Source of the DNA: Deltaproteobacteria bacterium
GTDB taxonomy: Bacteria; Desulfobacterota; DSM-4660; Desulfatiglandales; Desulfatiglandaceae
Reading direction: 5' to 3'
Length of the DNA stretch: 15,268 nucleotides
Assembly (NCBI GenBank): GCA_018644785.1
Contig: JABGPV010000116.1
Location: 1 to 15,268, forward strand
Part shown: in pieces, positions 8,109-14,434 of the stretch
Position numbering within the stretch: position 1 is the first letter of the stretch
How the letters are laid out: every line of letters begins with the position of its first letter
The notes under the pieces: model-generated
Told to the model about the DNA's origin: nothing
The model's input: the letters and a program-made list of their open reading frames with translations, nothing else
Database searches by the model: none
Made by a program: the position numbers and the translations under genes

Positions 8109-8558
8109 TTACAGCAAATATTCAAGATCATTCAGGTCTTTGAGCCTTCCGCTTGCTTTCTTGTTTTTTTTAAGGTGTTTCGAGCTGATAATGCTCACTC
8201 TTATACCATCAATGAAATCGGTTACTCTTTCGTCATAGCATTCGTCAAAATTCACCCCTGATATGTCGGTCAGCACTTCAATCCTGATGGGAGGCATGCC
8301 CATCCGTATCACCTGCCTCTTTTTCAAAAACAGATCGGTGGTGATATCCGGAATGTCAAAACCGAACTCTTTTAGCAAATTCATCATCTTCTCAGCATTT
8401 TCAGGAGAAACTGCAATCCAGATATCCATATCTCCTGTTGCCCTCGGATAGCCGTGATAGCCCACCGCAAAGCCGCCGATCAGCAGATATTCGGCCTTAT
8501 GGAAGTTCAGCAGTTTCAAAAAATCTCTGAAGTCTTGCGGTAAGTGGATCGTATCCAT
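8109..8558 (-). CDS. Small nucleotidyltransferase of the MNT/AbiEii-like superfamily
   Basis: The 149-residue protein has the minimal polymerase-beta-type nucleotidyltransferase signature: LIGGFAVGYHGYPRATGDMDIWI. It carries GG at 28-29 and the metal-binding pair Asp43/Asp45; Glu94 or Asp98 (IRIEVLTD) may supply the third carboxylate. The C-terminus (KNKKASGRLKDLNDLEYLL) matches the KxAxGRxKDLxDLxxL ending of this group. Such proteins transfer a nucleotide to a protein, tRNA or small molecule, and many belong to toxin-antitoxin or abortive-infection modules; the target here cannot be read from sequence. A GAGG lies 10 bases before the ATG, inside the upstream small gene, which overlaps by 62 bases in another frame. 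That indicates a coupled pair. Confidence 0.85.
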   Translation of the reverse strand: MDTIHLPQDFRDFLKLLNFHKAEYLLIGGFAVGYHGYPRATGDMDIWIAVSPENAEKMMNLLKEFGFDIPDITTDLFLKKRQVIRMGMPPIRIEVLTDISGVNFDECYDERVTDFIDGIRVSIISSKHLKKNKKASGRLKDLNDLEYLL

Positions 8559-8712
8559 AAAGCATCTGCCTCATCATTTCGACACAGTATATTCGTTCAA
8601 CGGGAGTTTTTGACAGCCAGTACTGTTTTTCGTCAGGCTCATCATCAAGAGAAGCTGTCGAAAACGCTGTCTTATCCATTCTGATACTATTTAATGACTG
8701 AATTTTTTGCAT
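8497..8712 (-). CDS. Small conserved partner of the nucleotidyltransferase
   Basis: A 71-residue ORF has an ATG at 8712, preceded by AAGGCGG about 7 to 10 bases upstream. Its 3' end overlaps the nucleotidyltransferase by 62 bases. The pattern LDDEPDEKQYWLSKTPVERIYCVEMMRQMLYG followed by LQRFFETAEL resembles small proteins often found immediately upstream of nucleotidyltransferase genes (YWLSxxPxERLxxxExxRRxxYG then RLQRVxxV). I know no established function for them. The arrangement suggests an antitoxin-like or regulatory partner, but that is inference. Met12 is an alternative start without a better ribosome site. No toxin or DNA-binding motif is recognisable. Confidence 0.72.
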   Translation of the reverse strand: MQKIQSLNSIRMDKTAFSTASLDDEPDEKQYWLSKTPVERIYCVEMMRQMLYGYDPLTARLQRFFETAELP

Positions 8713-8752
8713 AAGTTTACCGCCTTGATTATGTTAGCTAAACAGTTCTCTC

Positions 8753-8775
8753 GTTCCCACGCAGAGAATGGGAAC
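8753..8775. repeat. GTTCCCA/TGGGAAC palindrome, interspersed-repeat type
   Basis: GTTCCCA (8753-8759) and TGGGAAC (8769-8775) form a perfect 7-bp stem around a 9-base loop, preceded by TCTC. The motif recalls the short CGTTCCCACGC...GCGTGGGAACG palindromes scattered between genes in many proteobacterial genomes; that link is from memory and not a search. It lies between the nucleotidyltransferase pair and the antitoxin-like gene. A lone half-match (AATGGGAACT) lies at about 9099-9108. Confidence 0.6.
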
Positions 8776-8799
8776 TAGCAGATTTTAAGATTTTTATCT

Positions 8800-9021
8800 T
8801 CATGAGACAGCATTCCAAATATCTTTCTTGGCTTTTTCCCAATCTTCAAACTCATCTTTCCCTTGTTTTAGACTTTCTTCTCTTTTTTTCAATATGTCCC
8901 CATGCCACAATGGTAAAGTAAACTCGGGGACATTTCTGCAGATATCATCCCACAAAAGTTCCATTATTGAAATTTTGTCGGAAATTGACATTTTATCAAG
9001 TGGCAATGTAGATGACATCAT
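8800..9021 (-). CDS. Addiction-module antitoxin-like protein, solitary
   Basis: The 73-residue protein resembles the putative addiction-module component family (PF09720-type). An N-terminal LPLDKMSISDKISIMELLWDDIC helix is followed by PxWHxDILKKREESLKQGK and a DWEKAKKDIW end. Family members are usually cotranscribed with a RelE/ParE-type toxin directly downstream. Here the 87 bases after the stop hold only a palindrome, then the nucleotidyltransferase partner, and no RelE-like ORF is present on either side. It is therefore an orphan antitoxin, or it acts with an unrecognised partner. The start is ATGATG; the second Met (9018) is better placed relative to the AGG upstream. Length and composition are normal for the family. 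Confidence 0.78.
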   Translation of the reverse strand: MMSSTLPLDKMSISDKISIMELLWDDICRNVPEFTLPLWHGDILKKREESLKQGKDEFEDWEKAKKDIWNAVS

Positions 9022-9147
9022 AATACCTACAATTCATTTTCATTAAATCTTTGGTTGAGTGAATATTTTCCTATGAGAACGCTAAGTTAACTTGCCAAAA
9101 TGGGAACTGGGATTAATAAAAAGCACGTAAACACAAAACTTCGCAAA

Positions 9148-9194
9148 GCCAACAAACGCGGTCCCTTTGGGTCAAGTTGAACGTTTTGTTCGGC
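9148..9194. other. Bulged stem-loop resembling a degenerate integron attC site
   Basis: GCC-AACAAA-CG (9148-9158) pairs with CG-TTTTGTT-CGGC (9182-9194). This gives an 11-bp stem interrupted by two single unpaired bases, both on the right arm. An inner CCC/GGG mini-stem (9163-9171) and a spacer fill the middle. Extrahelical bases on one arm, an AAC...GTT box and a position directly after a small gene (10 bases past its stop on the - strand) are attC features. The outer boxes GCCGAAC and GTTGGC depart from the RYYYAAC/GTTRRRY consensus, so it may be a decayed site or a different palindrome. Confidence 0.4.
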
Positions 9195-9204
9195 ATTATA
9201 TAAA

Positions 9205-9477
9205 TCAACTGGGCACCCGCCACTGATTGCGTTTTGGATTGAGCAATCCACCGTCTTTTCTTAAAGCTGACATAGCCCAATCAATGTTAGCAAGGCCTTT
9301 TGATTTTAGACCCACAGAACCTGAATCCCCATCATCTTCTGGTGTCCAATGCCCAAGTTCTTTGACGCGTTTCTCAACTGCAAGCATGAGTGGGCGGCGT
9401 TCGAAATTATTAGAGCCGAATTTCTGTTTAGCAACCTGTACTGATAAATCTTTTAATGTGTCTCGACTGATATTCAT
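9205..9477 (-). CDS. Small winged-helix-like protein of unknown function
   Basis: The chosen start is the ATG at 9477, with AGGAGG 9 bases upstream. An earlier in-frame Met (9510) has no comparable site and reads through that Shine-Dalgarno. The 90-residue product (MNISRDTLKDLSVQ...) contains RRPLMLAVEKRVKELGHWTPEDD, SKGLANIDWAMSALRKDGGL and a C-terminal RNQWRVPS. That order (helix, TPxD, then a helix with W, then L..P.R..W.V) resembles the small winged-helix domain at the N-terminus of Mrr-type restriction proteins and related stand-alone proteins. No catalytic residues are apparent, so a DNA-binding or adaptor role is only a guess. The flanking heptamers and stem-loop make it look like a gene cassette. 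Confidence 0.7.
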   Translation of the reverse strand: MNISRDTLKDLSVQVAKQKFGSNNFERRPLMLAVEKRVKELGHWTPEDDGDSGSVGLKSKGLANIDWAMSALRKDGGLLNPKRNQWRVPS

Positions 9478-9500
9478 AGCCTTTTCCCTCCTGCTTATTT

Positions 9501-9507
9501 GCCGAAC
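9501..9507. repeat. GCCGAAC box, inverted partner of GTTCGGC at 9188-9194
   Basis: GCCGAAC here is the exact reverse complement of GTTCGGC at 9188-9194; with one more base, TGCCGAAC/GTTCGGCA, the match is 8 bp. The pair brackets the small winged-helix-like gene: one copy lies 23 bases before its start and the other 10 bases past its stop. In an integron cassette the upstream box would be the R' end of the preceding attC and the downstream box the R'' end of its own. A chance 8-mer match in 300 bases is possible. Confidence 0.4.
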
Positions 9508-9514
9508 CATTGAA

Positions 9515-9537
9515 TATCAGGCAATATGTCCCTGATA
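9515..9537. promoter_or_regulatory. Inverted repeat at the predicted transcription start, possible operator
   Basis: TATCAGG (9515-9521) and CCTGATA (9531-9537) are perfect 7-bp arms around a 9-base spacer. They cover the transcription start predicted from the -10 element at 9540-9545. The layout suits a repressor site for the downstream small gene or a leader hairpin. It is too short to distinguish the two. Confidence 0.4.
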
Positions 9538-9539
9538 AC

Positions 9540-9545
9540 ATTATA
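9540..9545 (-). promoter_or_regulatory. Consensus -10 box upstream of the small winged-helix-like gene
   Basis: The - strand reads a perfect TATAAT, about 62 bases before the ATG at 9477. No good -35 is visible at normal spacing (AACTTG at 17 bases, TTGCTC at 14), so if real the promoter may need an activator. Confidence 0.35.
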
Positions 9546-9677
9546 TTGGTGGTGTTTTCGAGCAAGTTGGTTCTGTGGCAATATCAGCACCTCTTCAGAT
9601 TCTATCACGGGGGAATACGCCGGACAAGCCAAAAGGTAAGAAGAAAATTTTTGACGGAATTCGAGCGGTTCTAAGGT

Positions 9678-10574
9678 TCAAACAACAGTTGATTCCAGAA
9701 GAGAGAGTGACATGGCGTCGGTATCCAGTTCAGCCAAAACGCCTAAGGGGAGGGTGGTATTTTCCGGGCCGTGGCCCAGGGGAAATCCGGCTGCCATTGG
9801 GATATTCATGGGTTTAAACCGCTCTTTTATGAGGCGGTCAATGGCGGCCGGCTCTCCGCAGTCTATAAACTGACCCGCAATCAGGCCTTTTACCCCTTCA
9901 AGGCTTCCTGCAAGTGTCAGGTGGGTGAGCATTCGATCGAGCCGGTAAAGCGCCTCCCCCCTGTCTTCAATAAAGAGGATGCAACCCTTAAGGCTTGGCA
10001 TAAAGGGGGTTCCCAGAAGCCGGCAGATGAGGGAGAGGTTGCCGCCCATGATGGGTCCTGTCGCTTTGCCGCCCCGAAGGGGGTAACCCGCCATGGGGCT
10101 GAATGACGCCGGCTGTTCGGAAGAAATCATTTGGACCAGGTTTTGCCATGTTTTTTCGGGAAGTGATGAAAGGCCTTTCACCATGGGGCCATGAAATGTA
10201 ATCAGGCCGGTCTTTTTGAAAATGGCTGCCAAAAGCGCTGTCATATCACTGTATCCCACAATGATCTTCGGGTTTTTCCGGATCAGGTCGTAATCAATCC
10301 GGTCCAGTAGCCTCAGGCTGCCGTATCCGCCACGGGAACAGAAAACCGCTTTGATTTCGGTATTTCGGAACATGATTTGAAGATCCGAAAGGCGATCCTC
10401 GTCATTACCGGCCAGGTATTCCTGCCGATCGTACACGTGAGGCGCCACATGAACGGTAAACCCTTTGGTTTTCAGAAAATGAAGGCCTGCTTCCAGGTCT
10501 GACGGGTTGATGGGCCCGGCCGGCGATACAACGCCCACGGCATCACCCGGTTTCAGTTTTGATGGTTTGATCAT
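9678..10574 (-). CDS. ldcA: LD-carboxypeptidase (S66 family), muropeptide recycling
   Basis: S66 peptidases remove the terminal D-Ala from the tetrapeptide stem of cytoplasmic muropeptides during peptidoglycan recycling. Family signatures are LKPGDAVGVVSPAGP near the N-terminus, FCSRGGYGSLRLLDRIDY, GYSDMTAL carrying the nucleophile Ser, LFIEDRGE carrying the catalytic Glu, and GFPLGHGPENTTLPLG carrying the catalytic His. In the longest reading these are Ser112, Glu206 and His271; subtract 3 for the start given here. The full Ser-Glu-His triad is present, there is no signal peptide, and the length (about 298) is normal. The longest frame starts with GTG at 10583, too close to its AAGAG; the ATG at 10574 is better spaced and matches usual family starts. 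It lies 39 bases after coaX and ends the block. Confidence 0.92.
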   Translation of the reverse strand: MIKPSKLKPGDAVGVVSPAGPINPSDLEAGLHFLKTKGFTVHVAPHVYDRQEYLAGNDEDRLSDLQIMFRNTEIKAVFCSRGGYGSLRLLDRIDYDLIRKNPKIIVGYSDMTALLAAIFKKTGLITFHGPMVKGLSSLPEKTWQNLVQMISSEQPASFSPMAGYPLRGGKATGPIMGGNLSLICRLLGTPFMPSLKGCILFIEDRGEALYRLDRMLTHLTLAGSLEGVKGLIAGQFIDCGEPAAIDRLIKERFKPMNIPMAAGFPLGHGPENTTLPLGVLAELDTDAMSLSLLESTVV

Positions 10575-10613
10575 GGCATTCACTCTTCGATAGCCTTTTA
10601 GGTGGGAGGCGGG

Positions 10614-11384
10614 TTATCGGGCGTTCTTGTTAAAAAGGATGATCAGGCCATGCAGGGTTAAGAACGCTTCAACACCGTGGATCGTCTCCGAAACTTCAGA
10701 GATAAGGGGCGCCAGACCGCCCGTGGCGATGACCCTGGCACCTTCCCCCGACTCTTGCAACATGCGGTTTACAATGCCGTCCACCAATCCGGCATAACCA
10801 TAGATAATGCCCGCATTCATGCTGCTGATGGTATCCTTGGCAATCACGGAAGTCGGTCTTGAAAAGATCTCCACCCTCGGCAGTTTCGAGGCCTCCTGGA
10901 AAAGGGCTTCACAGCTGATGGTGACCCCCGGGGCGATGGCACCCCCCATATAATCGCCCTCCCGGGAGATATAATCAAAGGTGGTGGCGGTTCCAAAATC
11001 CACCACGATCAACGCCGTCCTGTATTTTTCATAGGCGGCAACGGCATTGACGATCCTGTCAGCACCCACCTCCTTGGGGTTATCGTATTTAATGGGCATG
11101 CCGGTTTTAAGTCCCGGTCCCACAATAATAGGTTCCACATGGAAATAGCGACGGGAAAAATCCTCCACCGTGTTGAGCAGGGGAGGCACCACACAGGATA
11201 CGATGGTGTTTTTGATATCTTTAAAACCAAGGCCTTCCCACTGGAAAAAATTCCCTACCAGAATACCCAGTTCATCCGCTGTAATCTCCTTTTCAGTGCG
11301 GATTCTCCAGTGATGAAGGATTTGATCTTTCCGGGTTACACCCAGGACAATGTTTGTATTTCCGATGTCAATGCAGAACAGCAT
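10614..11384 (-). CDS. coaX: Type III pantothenate kinase
   Basis: CoaX phosphorylates pantothenate in the first step of coenzyme A synthesis; unlike CoaA it is a K+-dependent ASKHA-fold enzyme not feedback-inhibited by CoA. The 256-residue length is typical. Visible motifs are [12 protein letters not shown] (4-15) with the phosphate-binding Asp6, [19 protein letters not shown] (103-121) with the catalytic-site Asp109, [13 protein letters not shown] (127-139), GGAIAPGV (147-154) and ATGGLA (220-225). A strong GAGGTG lies 7 bases before the ATG. The gene starts 11 bases after folP, so the two are likely cotranscribed. No other pantothenate kinase is in the window. Confidence 0.96.
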   Translation of the reverse strand: MLFCIDIGNTNIVLGVTRKDQILHHWRIRTEKEITADELGILVGNFFQWEGLGFKDIKNTIVSCVVPPLLNTVEDFSRRYFHVEPIIVGPGLKTGMPIKYDNPKEVGADRIVNAVAAYEKYRTALIVVDFGTATTFDYISREGDYMGGAIAPGVTISCEALFQEASKLPRVEIFSRPTSVIAKDTISSMNAGIIYGYAGLVDGIVNRMLQESGEGARVIATGGLAPLISEVSETIHGVEAFLTLHGLIILFNKNAR

Positions 11385-11395
11385 GGTTTGTCACC

Positions 11396-12259
11396 TCAGG
11401 CGAGGACCCGCTCGCTTACTCGCTCTCTTCGAATCGCATCAATTACTTGAATGGTTTCCGCAGCCCGTTTGACATTGTGCGCCCTAATGATATGGGCCCC
11501 GTTCATCACACAGGCGGCCACTGCGGCCATGGTGCCCGTATCTCTTTCATGGGCCTCTTTGCCCAAGATGCGACCGATGAAAGCCTTGTTCGAAGGACCG
11601 ATAAGAATCGGTTGTTTAAGGGGTTCAAATTTCTCCAGTTCATGAATAATTTTCAGATTGTGGTCAAAGGTTTTCCCAAACCCGATCCCGGGATCCAGAA
11701 TGATCAGGTCTTTTTTGATGCCGGCGGATAGGCAACGTTGCAATCCGTCACTTAGGAAACCCAGGACCTCCTGGATCAAATCGTCATATTCGGGGTGGCG
11801 CTGCATGCTCTCGGGCGTTCCCTGCATATGCATGATAATGACCGGGACGTCCGCTCCGGCAGCCACCTGGCACATGTTCGAATCCATCCGCAGCGCACTG
11901 ATATCGTTGATCATGGAAGCCCCGGCTTTCAGCGCTTCCAGCGCCACTTCCGACTTGTAGGTATCGATGCTGATGGGAATGGAAATTTCCCGGCTCAACC
12001 GGCGGATGACCGGGATAACGCGTGCCATCTCCTCATCCGCGGAGAGTCTGCTGGAATAGGGACGGGTTGATTCACCGCCGATGTCGATGATGTCCGCGCC
12101 GTCTTGCGCCATGGCGATGCCGTGTGCCACGGCCTGGTCTTCGGAAAAAAACCTGCCGCCATCCGAGAAAGAATCAGGGGTAACGTTTAAAACCCCCATG
12201 AGGTGGGTTCTGCCTCCCAGATCCAGGCAATACTTATTCCATTTCAGAGAAAAATCCAT
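11396..12259 (-). CDS. folP: Dihydropteroate synthase
   Basis: DHPS condenses 6-hydroxymethyl-dihydropterin diphosphate with p-aminobenzoate in folate synthesis and is the sulfonamide target. The 287-residue protein shows MGVLNVTPDSFSDGG (21-35), GADIIDIGGESTRPYS (54-69), ISIDTYKSEVA (96-106), MINDISAL (116-123), MHMQGTPESMQ (143-153), LDPGIGFGKTFDHN (188-201) and RAHNVK (259-264). One signature differs: the usual SRK before (S/A)FIG is SNK (223-225). Lys225 and Ser223 remain. I read the codons directly as TCG AAC AAG, so this is not an ORF-calling error. AGAGG lies 12 bases before the ATG, and ftsH ends 23 bases upstream. An ftsH-folP pair is common in proteobacteria. Confidence 0.96.
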   Translation of the reverse strand: MDFSLKWNKYCLDLGGRTHLMGVLNVTPDSFSDGGRFFSEDQAVAHGIAMAQDGADIIDIGGESTRPYSSRLSADEEMARVIPVIRRLSREISIPISIDTYKSEVALEALKAGASMINDISALRMDSNMCQVAAGADVPVIIMHMQGTPESMQRHPEYDDLIQEVLGFLSDGLQRCLSAGIKKDLIILDPGIGFGKTFDHNLKIIHELEKFEPLKQPILIGPSNKAFIGRILGKEAHERDTGTMAAVAACVMNGAHIIRAHNVKRAAETIQVIDAIRRERVSERVLA

Positions 12260-12282
12260 GAAATCTATGCGCCTCTGAAATA

Positions 12283-14139
12283 CTACACCTGGGAATCTGT
12301 TGACGTTTCCTGTGAATCAGCTTCGTTTTCGGCCGGGGTATTTTTGCGATCCCACTTCTTATCGCCGGCCATGATTTCATCAATGTCCTTGCCGTTTAAG
12401 GTTTCCTTTTCCAGCAGGGCGTTGGCCATGTTATGTATGATGTTCAGATTGTCTTTTATAAGCTGGCAGGTTATATCATAGCCGTTCGTAACAATTCGCC
12501 TGACTTCCGAATCAATCTTTTTAGCGGTATCTTCACCATAGTCTCTATGTTGTGAAAGCTCTCTGCCCAGAAAAATCTGTTCCTCTTTCTTCCCAAAGCT
12601 CAACGGGCCCAACTCTTCGCTCATGCCGAAATCGCAGACCATCTTGCGGGCCAACTCCGAGGCCCGTTCAATATCGTTTCCCGCGCCGGTGGTTTCCGTG
12701 CCCAGAACAATTTTTTCAGCGGCCCGGCCCCCCATTAATATGGCAATGTTGCTGAGCAGGTGTTCCTTCGGGTAGGTATGTCTTTCATCCACCGGAAGTT
12801 GCTGCGTCAAGCCCAATGCCCTTCCCCTTGGAATGATCGTTACCTTGTGGATCGGGTCCGTATCGGGAAGCAACCGGGCCACCAGGGTGTGCCCGGACTC
12901 ATGGTAAGCGGTAATCTTTTTTTCCTCCTCACTGATAATCATGCTTTTTCGCTCAGCTCCCATGAGGACTTTGTCTTTGGCATCCTCAAAATCGTCCAAT
13001 TCAATTTTGTCTTTGCCACGCCTGGCCGCCATGAGGGCCGCTTCGTTGACCATATTTTCAATGTCCGCGCCGGTAAACCCCGGGGTTCCCCTGGCCAGAA
13101 CGGACGTATCCAGATTGTCGGCGACCATTTTTTTTCTGAGGTGGACTTTCAAAATACCTTCACGACCCTTTAAATCCGGAACCGGCACCACCACCTGCCG
13201 GTCAAAACGCCCGGGCCTCAAAAGTGCCGGATCCAGTACGTCCGGCCGGTTTGTGGCCGAGATGAGGATGACCCCCTCGTTGGACTCGAACCCGTCCATT
13301 TCCACCAGAAGTTGATTCAGCGTCTGCTCCCGCTCATCGTGCCCGCCGCCTAAGCCCGCGCCGCGATGCCGTCCCACGGCGTCAATTTCATCGATAAAAA
13401 TAATGCATGGGGCATTCTTTTTTCCCTGGTTGAAAAGATCCCTGACCCGGGAAGCACCCACACCCACGAACATTTCCACGAAATCGGAACCGCTGATGGT
13501 AAAAAAGGGCACGCCGGCTTCTCCGGCAATGGCGCGGGCCAGAAGGGTTTTTCCCGTCCCCGGAGCGCCCACGAGAAGAACGCCTTTCGGGATCCGGCCT
13601 CCCAGCCGGGTGAATTTCTTGGGATCGCTGAGAAAGTCCACAATTTCTCCCAGCTCTTCCTTGGCTTCATCAATGCCCGCCACATCTTCAAAGGTGACCT
13701 TTTCCTGCGCATCGGTCATAAGTCTGGCGCGACTTTTCCCGAATGACATTGCTTTTCCGCCGCCAGCCTGCATCTGTCGCATGAAAAATATCCATACGCC
13801 AATGAGCAACAGCATGGGAACCCAGGACAAAAACACCTGAAACCAGGGGGATTCTTCCATGGGTTTGGCGGTTATGGCAACGCCTTTACTTCTGAGCATG
13901 GTGATCAGTTCAGGATCTTTGGGGGCGTATGTCTTAAATGGCCCCTGGCCGGACATGCCTGTGATGTTTTCCCCTTGAATGGTAACCTGGTTTACGCCCC
14001 CGCTATCCACCATATTCAGAAAATCGCTGTAACTGACATTGACTTTGCTCCTGTCGGGGTGTTTGAACATTTGAAACAGCATGACCATCATTAAACTGAT
14101 GACAAGCCACAGGGCGAGATTTTTATAGAATGGATTCAA
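12283..14139 (-). CDS. ftsH: Membrane-bound ATP-dependent zinc metalloprotease FtsH
   Basis: FtsH is an AAA+ hexameric protease of the inner membrane that degrades misassembled membrane proteins and unstable regulators. I choose the TTG at 14139 because GGAGG lies exactly 10 bases upstream and the product then begins [13 protein letters not shown], as FtsH usually does. The longer frame from TTG 14190 would add 17 atypical residues and has no such site. In the 618-residue numbering: first membrane span about 5-23, periplasmic domain about 35-100, second span about 102-120, Walker A GAPGTGKT (191-198), pore FVGVG (224-228), Walker B IIFIDEID (246-253), SRH GRFDR with Arg308 and Arg311, zinc site HESGH (413-417) and Asp489 as third ligand. 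The polar C-terminal tail is rich in Glu, Asp, Ser and Thr. It heads the block. Confidence 0.96.
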   Translation of the reverse strand: MNPFYKNLALWLVISLMMVMLFQMFKHPDRSKVNVSYSDFLNMVDSGGVNQVTIQGENITGMSGQGPFKTYAPKDPELITMLRSKGVAITAKPMEESPWFQVFLSWVPMLLLIGVWIFFMRQMQAGGGKAMSFGKSRARLMTDAQEKVTFEDVAGIDEAKEELGEIVDFLSDPKKFTRLGGRIPKGVLLVGAPGTGKTLLARAIAGEAGVPFFTISGSDFVEMFVGVGASRVRDLFNQGKKNAPCIIFIDEIDAVGRHRGAGLGGGHDEREQTLNQLLVEMDGFESNEGVILISATNRPDVLDPALLRPGRFDRQVVVPVPDLKGREGILKVHLRKKMVADNLDTSVLARGTPGFTGADIENMVNEAALMAARRGKDKIELDDFEDAKDKVLMGAERKSMIISEEEKKITAYHESGHTLVARLLPDTDPIHKVTIIPRGRALGLTQQLPVDERHTYPKEHLLSNIAILMGGRAAEKIVLGTETTGAGNDIERASELARKMVCDFGMSEELGPLSFGKKEEQIFLGRELSQHRDYGEDTAKKIDSEVRRIVTNGYDITCQLIKDNLNIIHNMANALLEKETLNGKDIDEIMAGDKKWDRKNTPAENEADSQETSTDSQV

Positions 14140-14149
14140 TCGTCTGTAA

Positions 14150-14154
14150 CCTCC
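14150..14154 (-). promoter_or_regulatory. Shine-Dalgarno that fixes the ftsH start
   Basis: GGAGG on the - strand is followed by 10 bases and then TTG at 14139. It sits inside the 17-codon extension of the longest frame and so argues against that longer start. Confidence 0.8.
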
Positions 14155-14240
14155 ATGAAAAGATTGCCGATCATTTGAAACCCCCCTCAATCACATTACT
14201 TTCTCGAACACTGACGGGGTCTTTAACAAACAATTTTACT

Positions 14241-14269
14241 ATTATAGTTATAATTTTCCCAAATTCCAT
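14241..14269 (-). promoter_or_regulatory. Probable ftsH promoter
   Basis: The - strand has a perfect TATAAT (14246-14241) in an AT-rich stretch, 17 bases after a weak -35 (ATGGAA, 14269-14264; 3/6 match). Initiation near 14234 gives a leader of about 95 bases to the TTG start. No heat-shock (sigma-32 style CTTGAAA/CCCCAT) or CIRCE element is visible. Confidence 0.4.
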
Positions 14270-14362
14270 AGAAAATCGCCATATCCTTCATTTCTTGGGC
14301 CATTTTCTAATAAGGTCCTGTTTGCCCCGCCTGTTCATGGGTTAGCGCTTTGATTTTTTTTG

Positions 14363-14392
14363 TTGACATTCGGGCTCATCCCACAGCATTTT
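14363..14392 (+). promoter_or_regulatory. Possible promoter for the DUF4301-family gene
   Basis: A perfect -35 TTGACA (14363-14368) is followed after 18 bases by CATTTT (14387-14392), a poor -10 (3/6). The leader to the ATG at 14435 would be about 36 bases. Together with the ftsH promoter, this makes the gap a divergent regulatory region. Confidence 0.4.
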
Positions 14393-14434
14393 GGTGCGAG
14401 TGATTGCCTATCAAGACGACAGGGAGCATGAAGC

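Noticed and set aside
8787..8800. AAGAT-TTTT-ATCTT hairpin after the antitoxin-like gene as a terminator
   Set aside because: An all-AT-dominated 5-bp stem overlapping the stop codon is too weak to be called.
9022..9147. Possible remnant toxin gene upstream of the antitoxin-like gene
   Set aside because: The AT-rich stretch gives no reading frame of useful length and no RelE/ParE-like pattern on either strand.
9575..9817. 80-codon + strand ORF beginning in the gap downstream of ldcA
   Set aside because: Its second half is antisense to the well-supported ldcA 3' end, it has no ribosome site, and the first half resembles no family I know.
14341..14360. AGCGCT followed by a run of eight T residues as a terminator
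   Set aside because: The palindrome is too short to form a loop-bearing stem, and no gene ends nearby on the + strand.
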